Source: Pseudoxanthobacter soli DSM 19599 (GTDB lineage: Bacteria > Pseudomonadota > Alphaproteobacteria > Rhizobiales > Segnochrobactraceae). Taken from it: DNA of 38,509 nt. The stretch is from the NCBI GenBank assembly GCA_945898215.1, contig CAMDHY010000033.1:1-38509 (forward strand). Reading direction: 5' to 3'. Shown in pieces: positions 32,908-38,509 of the stretch. The notes under the pieces are model-generated. The model was given only the letters and a program-made list of their open reading frames with translations. It was not told the DNA's origin and did no database searches. Within the stretch, counting starts at the first letter, position 1, and every line of letters begins with the position of its first letter. Made by a program: the position numbers and the translations under genes.

Positions 32908-32942
32908 GGCCGCGGGTTCGGCGCAGCGTCGGTCCACTGCCC

Positions 32943-33005
32943 TCGACAGCAAGCGACCCTCGACCGCGAGCGACTCCAAGCGACCCCGACCGCGCGCGAC
33001 CGCGG
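32943..33005. repeat. Degenerate GCGACC-rich tract
   Basis: Imperfect reiterations of AGCGACC/CCGCGAGCGAC-like words run up to the diguanylate cyclase stop. The period is irregular and no coding sense is visible. Confidence 0.4.
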
Positions 33006-33011
33006 CCCCGG

Positions 33012-34760
33012 TCAGGCGACGACCTGGTCCCGCCCCGCCGCCTTGGCGCGGTAGAGGGCGGCGTCGGCGGCGCGGATCAGCTGATCGACGCCGGCCGTCT
33101 CCGGTCCGGCGGTGGCGATGCCGAGGCTCGCCGTCACCGGGATCGCAAGGTCGCCGACGCGCACCGGCGCCCGCGCCAGTGCCGCGCGGATCCGCTCGGC
33201 GGCGTCGCGGGCGTCGCCCGGTTTGGCCTCCTGCAGGAGCAGCACGAACTCCTCGCCGCCGTAGCGCGCCACCACGTCGCTGTCGCGGCACTCGGCCCGG
33301 CAGATCGCCGCCACCGCCTTCAGCACCTCGTCGCCGACCTGGTGGCCGTGGCGGTCGTTGATCGCCTTGAAGTGGTCGATGTCGAGCATCACCACGGCGA
33401 GCCCGCGGACATAGCGGCGGGCCGCCGACAGCTCCCGCTCCGCCGTCGCATAGAACGAGCGGCGGTTGAGGACGCCGGTGAGGAAGTCGGTCTCGGCCAT
33501 CTGCTTCAGCTGGCCGATCAGTCCCTCGCGCTCGGCCTCGATGCGCCGCCGCTCGGCGACTTCCTCGGCGAGCGCCTGGTTCGACCGCGTCAGCTCGGCG
33601 GTGCGCTGCTCGACGCGGCTCTCCAGCGTGGCGTTCGCCTGCTCAAGCTCGATCTGCTTCTGGCCGAGCCGGGCGAGCATGGCGCGCAGCGCCGCCGCGA
33701 GCGCCAGCACCTCGGCGAAGCCGCCGACGGGCGGCACGTCCTGCGCCCGGCTGTCGGCCCCGATGGCGGCGGCGGCGGCGCCGAGGCGGGCGAGCGGAGA
33801 CGCCACGCGGCGGGCGATCCACAGGCCCATCACGCAGAACAGCACGGCGGTGCCGAGGCCGCCGGCGAGGATGAGGCGTTCGACGGTCTCGACCGGGCGC
33901 AGCGCGAGGTCGACCGGCTGGCGCGCCAGCACGATCCAGCCGAGCCCCGGATACTCGCGAAAGCCCCGCGAGCGGCTGTAGCCGGTGAGATAGTCGACGC
34001 CGTCCGGCCAGGTCTCCTCGGCGACGCCGGTCTCGCCCCGCTGCGCGACGGCGATGCTCGCAAGCGAGAGCCGCTGACCCTCGAGCCGCGGATCGCCGAG
34101 CAGCACGTCGCCCTCGCCCGACAGCACCAGGATCTCGACGCCGTCGGCGATGTGGTCGGCCGCCAGGAGCGAGGTCTTGATCTCGGCTGCCCACGACCAG
34201 CTGAGGTGGGCGCCGACGGTGCCGGTGACGGTGCCGGCGGCGTCCTTCAGCGGCATCGCCACGTCGACGAAGCGCAGCGGCGCGGAGGGATCGGGGTTCG
34301 ACAGCAGCTTCTCGAGCAGCACCGCCTTGTGGACATCGCCGACGAAGGGGCCGGCGATGGCGCCCTTGAACCACGGCCGCTCGGAGACGTCGGCGCCCTC
34401 GAGCAGCCCGCCGGTGGCCGCCAGCACCTTGCCGGCGCGGTCGGTGTAGCCGATCCAGGCATAGTCCGGGTAGGTGCGCTGCAGGTCGGCGAGATGGGCG
34501 CGGCGGTTCTTGTCGCGCAGCTCCGGGGCGATCAGCGGGTCGAGTGCTGCGACGATCGACAGGTCGCGGTAGCGCTCGAACATCGAGCGGTCGAGCTTGT
34601 CGCGCATCTGGGCGGCGAGCTCGCGCATCTCGCGGCCGATCGACAGGGTCAGCTCGCGCGTCGAGACGCGATCGACGACGAGGCCTATCGCGGCGATGGC
34701 GCCGAGGGTCAGCACCGTGAGGATGACGGCAAGCTGTGTCTGCAGGGACCAGGTGCGCAT
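33012..34760 (-). CDS. Membrane diguanylate cyclase with periplasmic sensor domain
   Basis: The 582-residue protein has a transmembrane helix (about 8-28, 'LAVILTVLTLGAIAAIGLVV'), a periplasmic Cache-like sensor (about 30-285, with 'YPDYAWIGYTDRAGKVLAA' and 'RPWFKGAIAGPFVGDVHKAV'), a second helix (about 290-312), a short HAMP-like linker, a coiled coil (about 355-420) and a C-terminal GGDEF domain. The active-site motif is GGEEF (about 499), and an inhibitory I-site RDSD sits five residues before it, so it should be an active, product-inhibited c-di-GMP synthase. No EAL domain is present. The ATG at 34760 (MRTWSLQTQL) is chosen because the helix follows directly; the 42 codons upstream are Arg/Pro-rich. 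It may feed c-di-GMP control of the surface-glycan/RTX locus, which is speculation. Confidence 0.93.
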   Translation of the reverse strand: MRTWSLQTQLAVILTVLTLGAIAAIGLVVDRVSTRELTLSIGREMRELAAQMRDKLDRSMFERYRDLSIVAALDPLIAPELRDKNRRAHLADLQRTYPDYAWIGYTDRAGKVLAATGGLLEGADVSERPWFKGAIAGPFVGDVHKAVLLEKLLSNPDPSAPLRFVDVAMPLKDAAGTVTGTVGAHLSWSWAAEIKTSLLAADHIADGVEILVLSGEGDVLLGDPRLEGQRLSLASIAVAQRGETGVAEETWPDGVDYLTGYSRSRGFREYPGLGWIVLARQPVDLALRPVETVERLILAGGLGTAVLFCVMGLWIARRVASPLARLGAAAAAIGADSRAQDVPPVGGFAEVLALAAALRAMLARLGQKQIELEQANATLESRVEQRTAELTRSNQALAEEVAERRRIEAEREGLIGQLKQMAETDFLTGVLNRRSFYATAERELSAARRYVRGLAVVMLDIDHFKAINDRHGHQVGDEVLKAVAAICRAECRDSDVVARYGGEEFVLLLQEAKPGDARDAAERIRAALARAPVRVGDLAIPVTASLGIATAGPETAGVDQLIRAADAALYRAKAAGRDQVVA

Positions 34761-34827
34761 GCGATCAGGCTGAGCGGCAGCGGTGGGAGGGGGCGGCGTC
34801 GGCCTTCGCCGTCGCCACGAAAGCGGG

Positions 34828-34854
34828 TCTCGTGGGCGGGATTTCCCCACGAGA
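34828..34854. promoter_or_regulatory. Inverted repeat in the divergent cyclase/hydrolase promoter region
   Basis: TCTCGTGGG (34828-34836) and CCCACGAGA (34846-34854) form a perfect nine-base inverted repeat with a nine-base spacer, 68 bases upstream of the diguanylate cyclase start. It lies in the 309-base divergent gap to the serine hydrolase gene, which also has an isolated T-run near 34913. An operator for the cyclase gene is plausible. Confidence 0.4.
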
Positions 34855-35069
34855 GCGGGCCTCGGCACGGGGTACTCGCGCTCCACCGCTCCGGATGCAG
34901 GGGTGGCGAACTTTTTTCTCGCCGCTGTTCAATGGCACACGGCGGCTGCCGTCAACCTTGCACCGCGGCGCTCGGCCCCCGGTGGACGGAGCGGGCGAAC
35001 TCGTGAGACTGTCCGGCCGCCGCCGGGGTACGCCGGCGCGATCGACGGTGCGAGAACGGGAAGGACCTC

Positions 35070-36686
35070 ATGATCGGGTATCGGCAACACCAGCGCGACG
35101 GCGGCCACGCGGGCCCGAGCCCGCGCTTGCGGACGCTGCAGCTGGCGCTCGGCGCCGCGACGGCGGCCTGGCTGTCGCTGGCGCCGCTCGCCGCCACTGC
35201 GCAGGACACGACCGCGCAGGACGCGGCCACCTCGGCGAAGGCGAAGGTGGAGGCTCTCCTCCCCGACTTCGAGGCGATGCTGGAGAAGGGGATGGCCGAC
35301 TTCGCCGTCCCCGGCGCGTCCGTCGGCATCGTCGTCGGCGACGAGGTCGTCTATGCCAAGGGCTTCGGCGTGCGCGCCGCGGGCGGGGAGGCCGTCGATA
35401 CCGGCACGCTCTTCCAGATCGGCTCGACCACCAAGGCCTTCCTGGCGACGACGCTCGCCATCCTCGTCGATGAAAAGAAGCTCGAGTGGGCGCAGCGCGT
35501 TCTGGCGGTCGACCCGACCTTCACCCTGCACGACCCGTGGGTGACGCGGGAGTTCCGGGTGTTCGACCTGCTCGCCCAGCGCTCCGGCATGCGACCCTAC
35601 GTCAACGACGTCATGACGGGTCTCGGCTACGACGCCGACGCCCTCATCTATTCCCTGCGCTTCGCCGAGCCGATCACGAGCTTCCGCTCGACCTTCGGCT
35701 ACGTGAACATCCTGCACCTGATCGCCGGCCGCATCGTCGCGCGTCTGGACGACAAGGCGGACTGGTTCGAGGTGGCCGAGGAGCGCATCCTCGGTCCGCT
35801 CGGCATGACGCGCACCTCCTCCACCGCCGAGGCGATCGAGGCTGACGCCAACCATGCCGAAGGCCACCGCTTCGACGGCAAGGGCGCAGTGGCGATCCCG
35901 TTCGATCCGTCCTTCCCGTACATTCTGGGCCCGGCCGGCAACATCAACTCCTCCGTCGACGACATGACGAAGTGGGTGCGCACGCTCGTCGGCCGCGGCA
36001 CCTTCGAGGGCAAGGCGATCGTCTCCGAGGCGGGGCTTCGCTACACTTGGACGCCGAAGGTGGCGCTCAACGACCAGCAGTCCTACGCGCTCGGCTGGGT
36101 GATCCAGGAACTCCCCGAGGGCCGGGTCGTCTGGCACAACGGCGGAACCTCCGGCTTCGGCGCCCACGTCGGCCTCATCCCCGAGGAGAACGTCGGCATC
36201 GTCGTGCTCTCCAACAGCGAGAACCGCGGCTTCCCCGACGCGGCCGCGATGTGGTTCTACCGGCGCATTCTCGGCGAGCCGGACTTCGACCACGTCGCCC
36301 AGGCCGCGGCCGCGGCGAAGGCGAAGTACGACGCCGAGGCGGCGACCTACGCGAAGCCGGCGGATGCCCGCCCGCCGCGCTCGCTCGCCGATCTCGCCGG
36401 CGCTTACGGCACCCAGGAATTCGGCCCGGCGGCGATCACCGTCGATGGTGAGCGGCTCGTCATGGCGCTCGAGAAGACCGGCGCGAAGCTGGCGCTCGAG
36501 CCCTTCGACGGCGACGTGTTTACGGTGCGCCTGCTGCCGGAGGGCCGGTTCGCGCCGATCGTCGCCACGTCGGGCGAGCAGCCGGCCGGCTTCGCGCAGT
36601 TCCAGATGGACGCGAAGGGCCGCCTCGACTCGCTGCGCCTGATCCTCGACGAGCAGCCCTACCTGTTCGACAGGGCAGGAGACTGA
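35070..36686 (+). CDS. Secreted serine hydrolase, beta-lactamase/class C (S12) family
   Basis: The 538-residue protein has a signal peptide (about 20-45, cleaved near ATAQ) and a penicillin-binding-fold domain. The catalytic Ser119-x-x-Lys122 (STTK), Tyr211-x-Asn213 (YVN) and a His356-Asn-Gly-Gly motif in place of KTG are all present, the pattern of S12 esterases, peptidases and carboxypeptidases rather than true beta-lactamases. A C-terminal beta-rich domain (about 430-538) resembles the DUF3471-type module often attached to such enzymes. The ATG at 35070 has GGGAAGGA upstream. The likely location is the periplasm; the substrate is unknown. It is flanked by divergent and downstream genes with their own regulatory regions, so it is probably monocistronic. 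Confidence 0.88.
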   Translation: MIGYRQHQRDGGHAGPSPRLRTLQLALGAATAAWLSLAPLAATAQDTTAQDAATSAKAKVEALLPDFEAMLEKGMADFAVPGASVGIVVGDEVVYAKGFGVRAAGGEAVDTGTLFQIGSTTKAFLATTLAILVDEKKLEWAQRVLAVDPTFTLHDPWVTREFRVFDLLAQRSGMRPYVNDVMTGLGYDADALIYSLRFAEPITSFRSTFGYVNILHLIAGRIVARLDDKADWFEVAEERILGPLGMTRTSSTAEAIEADANHAEGHRFDGKGAVAIPFDPSFPYILGPAGNINSSVDDMTKWVRTLVGRGTFEGKAIVSEAGLRYTWTPKVALNDQQSYALGWVIQELPEGRVVWHNGGTSGFGAHVGLIPEENVGIVVLSNSENRGFPDAAAMWFYRRILGEPDFDHVAQAAAAAKAKYDAEAATYAKPADARPPRSLADLAGAYGTQEFGPAAITVDGERLVMALEKTGAKLALEPFDGDVFTVRLLPEGRFAPIVATSGEQPAGFAQFQMDAKGRLDSLRLILDEQPYLFDRAGD

Positions 36687-36732
36687 GGGCCGGACAGCGG
36701 GTCCCGTCCGCGGCCGCTCCCGGCGCCGACAT

Positions 36733-36768
36733 CGAGTGTGTACACAGCCGTTTCGCCGTGTACACTCG
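36733..36768. promoter_or_regulatory. Paired GTGTACAC palindromes upstream of the MFS gene
   Basis: The perfect palindrome GTGTACAC occurs at 36738-36745 and 36758-36765, exactly 20 bases (two helical turns) apart. The flanks are also symmetric: CGAG before the first and CTCG after the second. This is the typical look of a tandem-dimer operator, for example for a TetR- or GntR-type repressor. It lies about 100 bases upstream of the MFS start, where it would control that gene. Confidence 0.6.
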
Positions 36769-36864
36769 TATGAAGTGCGTCGACCGTGACGCATCGGCGA
36801 CGGCGCCGGGGCGGGGTCTCCGCCGCCTCCACGGTCGCCGCGACGGCGGTGGGGAGGCAAGGCG

Positions 36865-38469
36865 TTGGCCCGACGGGCGGGCGGTAACGACCACCGCGGC
36901 GTCACCGAGGTTTCGGTGCTGGCGCCGTTGCGCCACCGCGCCTTCGCGCTGCTCTGGCTCGCCGCCACCGCCGGCAACATCGGCATGTGGGTGCGCGACG
37001 CCACCTCCGGCTGGGTGATGACCGGCCTCGCGCCGGGGCCGGTCTATGTGGCGCTGGTGCAGGCGGCGGCGATGCTGCCGGTGTTCCTCTTGTCGCTGCC
37101 GGCCGGCGCCATCGGCGACATCGTCGACCGTCGCAAGATGATGATCGCGGTGCAGCTGTGGCTTGGCGCCGTCGGCCTCGCCTTCTCGGGCCTGACGGCG
37201 GCCGGCATGATGACGGCGCCGCTCCTCCTGGCGCTGACCTTCTGCGCCGGCGTCGGCACGGCGATGACCTTCCCGGTCTGGCAGGCGGTGATCTCCGAGC
37301 TCGTGCCGCGCTCCGAGTTGCGGCTCGCCATCGCCTTGAACGGCGTCGGCATCAACGTCTCGCGCGCGGTCGGCCCGGCGATCGCCGGCGTCGTGGTGGC
37401 GACGGCGGGGGCGGCGTCGGCCTATCTGATCGACGTCTCGGCTTATGTCTTCGGTCTCGCCGTGCTGTTGTGGTGGCCCCGAAAGCCGACGGTGCGGCGG
37501 CACCCGGAACGCTTCGGCAGCGCCATACGGGCAGGGCTGCGCTATGCGCGCCGCCATCCGCCGCTGCAGCGCACGATCGTGCGCTCGATGCTGTTCCTGA
37601 CCTTCGCGAGCGTGCTGTGGGCGCTGCTGCCGGCCGTGGCGCGCGACCAGCTCGGCACCGGTCCCGCCGGCTACGGCATCCTGCTCGGCGCGCTCGGAGC
37701 GGGGGCCGTGTGCGGGGCGCTGGTGATGCAGCGCGTCCGCCGCCGCTTCGGCACGGAGCCGATGGTGCTCGCCGGCTCGCTCGTCTACGCCGCCGGCGTC
37801 GGCGTGCTCGCCATGACGACGTCCTTCTTGATCGCCTTCGCCGCGGTCGCGGTCGCCGGCGCCGCCTGGGTGGCGGTGTTGACGGCGCTGATGTCGGGCG
37901 CCCAGGCGGTGCTGCCCGACTGGGTGCGCGCCCGCGGCCTCGCCGTCTACCGCACCTTCTATTTCGGCGCGATGACCGGCGGCAGCATCCTGTGGGGCGT
38001 CATCGCCCAGCACTGGTCGCTGTCGACGGCACTTCTCGTCGTCTCTGCGGCCGGCACGGCGGCGGCGCTGATCGGCTGGCTGCTGCCGCTGCCCGCCGGC
38101 GACCAGCACCTCGACGCCGCCCCCGCTTGGGAACCGCCGCCGCAGCTGCCGCCCGCCGTGGCGGGGGAAAAGCGCCGGGCGCTGGTGACGGTCGAGTACA
38201 GGGTGCCGGTCGAGCGCCAGCCTGAGTTCCTCGCCCTGCTGGAGAGGCTCGCGGTGGTGCGCCGACGCGACGGCGCGGTGCGCTGGGGCGCCTATGTCGA
38301 CGTCGCCGAGCCCGAGTGGATCGTCGAGTGGTTCGAGACGCCGACCTGGGAGGAGCACCTCCGGCAGCACCAGCGCGGCACCGTCGCCGACGCCCGCCTG
38401 CAGGCGGAGGTACAGGCCTTCCACGTCGGCGGCCGGCCGCTGGTGTCGCACCTCGTCAAGGTGGCCTGA
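36865..38469 (+). CDS. MFS exporter (EntS/MFS_3-like) with C-terminal ferredoxin-like domain
   Basis: The 534-residue protein opens with 'LRHRAFALLWLAATAGNIGM' and 'FLLSLPAGAIGDIVDRRKMM' (the loop 2-3 motif A) and shows about 12 hydrophobic helices up to residue 415, matching the EntS-like MFS_3 group of drug or siderophore exporters. A soluble tail follows: about 430-534 starts 'RRALVTVEYRVPVERQPEFL' and continues 'WIVEWFETPTWEEHLRQHQR', which resembles a dimeric alpha/beta-barrel (antibiotic-biosynthesis-monooxygenase-like) domain. The start is a TTG at 36865 with GGGGAGG seven bases upstream; a GTG at 36916 is an alternative. Paired palindromes upstream suggest repressor control. The exported compound is unknown. 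Confidence 0.87.
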   Translation: MARRAGGNDHRGVTEVSVLAPLRHRAFALLWLAATAGNIGMWVRDATSGWVMTGLAPGPVYVALVQAAAMLPVFLLSLPAGAIGDIVDRRKMMIAVQLWLGAVGLAFSGLTAAGMMTAPLLLALTFCAGVGTAMTFPVWQAVISELVPRSELRLAIALNGVGINVSRAVGPAIAGVVVATAGAASAYLIDVSAYVFGLAVLLWWPRKPTVRRHPERFGSAIRAGLRYARRHPPLQRTIVRSMLFLTFASVLWALLPAVARDQLGTGPAGYGILLGALGAGAVCGALVMQRVRRRFGTEPMVLAGSLVYAAGVGVLAMTTSFLIAFAAVAVAGAAWVAVLTALMSGAQAVLPDWVRARGLAVYRTFYFGAMTGGSILWGVIAQHWSLSTALLVVSAAGTAAALIGWLLPLPAGDQHLDAAPAWEPPPQLPPAVAGEKRRALVTVEYRVPVERQPEFLALLERLAVVRRRDGAVRWGAYVDVAEPEWIVEWFETPTWEEHLRQHQRGTVADARLQAEVQAFHVGGRPLVSHLVKVA

Positions 38470-38477
38470 CGGTTCTC

Positions 38478-38501
38478 AACCCTCCCCCCTCGCGGGGGAG
38501 G
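38478..38501. repeat. GC-rich palindromic repeat, family D, copy 4 (cut by window end)
   Basis: CAACCCTCCCCCCTCGCGGG followed by GGAG repeats the start of copy 1, eight bases after the MFS stop. It then diverges before the window ends. A terminator role for the MFS gene is possible. Confidence 0.7.
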
Positions 38502-38509
38502 TCGGCGCG

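Overview
The window is a very GC-rich (roughly 70 %) stretch of a bacterial chromosome. Three things point to an alphaproteobacterium, probably Hyphomicrobiales or a neighbouring order: a 6S RNA directly upstream of the 5-formyl-THF cyclo-ligase gene, a PrsD/PrsE-like type I exporter, and several families of palindromic GC-rich intergenic repeats. I see no tRNA, rRNA, insertion sequence, phage gene or CRISPR array. Species cannot be named from the sequence alone.

Layout. (1) 1-4.1 kb, minus strand: the phenylacetyl-CoA epoxidase genes paaA-paaB-paaC-paaD, with a PaaX-type repressor gene upstream; the reductase paaE would lie just beyond the left edge. (2) 4.1-8.6 kb: an Lrp/AsnC regulator divergent from a homodimeric-type 2-oxo-acid dehydrogenase E1 (AceE/MdeB-like), then a small NAD(P)H-dependent FMN reductase. 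Three repeat families crowd the 570 bases between the divergent genes. (3) 8.6-18.6 kb: a surface-glycan block with a giant two-module glycosyltransferase preceded by tandem beta-rich domains, a WbpO/TviB-type nucleotide-sugar dehydrogenase, a CapI-type 4-epimerase, a GT2 enzyme with an N-terminal repeat scaffold and a GT4 enzyme. (4) 18.8-25.7 kb, minus strand: an RTX protein with 17 calcium-binding nonapeptides, an unrecognised 710-residue protein, a type I secretion ABC transporter, its HlyD-type adaptor and a 94-residue protein. (5) 26.2-29.8 kb: one-carbon/folate genes (fhs, a YmdB-type phosphodiesterase, 5-formyl-THF cyclo-ligase) and 6S RNA, all minus strand. (6) 29.9-38.5 kb: a DUF900-type lipoprotein hydrolase, pgsA-moaD-moaE, a membrane diguanylate cyclase, a secreted serine hydrolase and an MFS exporter with a C-terminal ferredoxin-like extension.

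The most intriguing part is blocks 3 and 4 together. A small acidic RTX protein, its exporter and an unknown 710-residue partner lie directly beside three multidomain glycosyltransferases and two UDP-sugar enzymes. My inference is a secreted, calcium-folded matrix or surface protein that acts with, or is modified by, a locally made acidic glycan. No gene here proves that link. Intergenic DNA throughout is rich in palindromes: four repeat families (called A to D here), two short tandem repeats and several operator-like inverted repeats.
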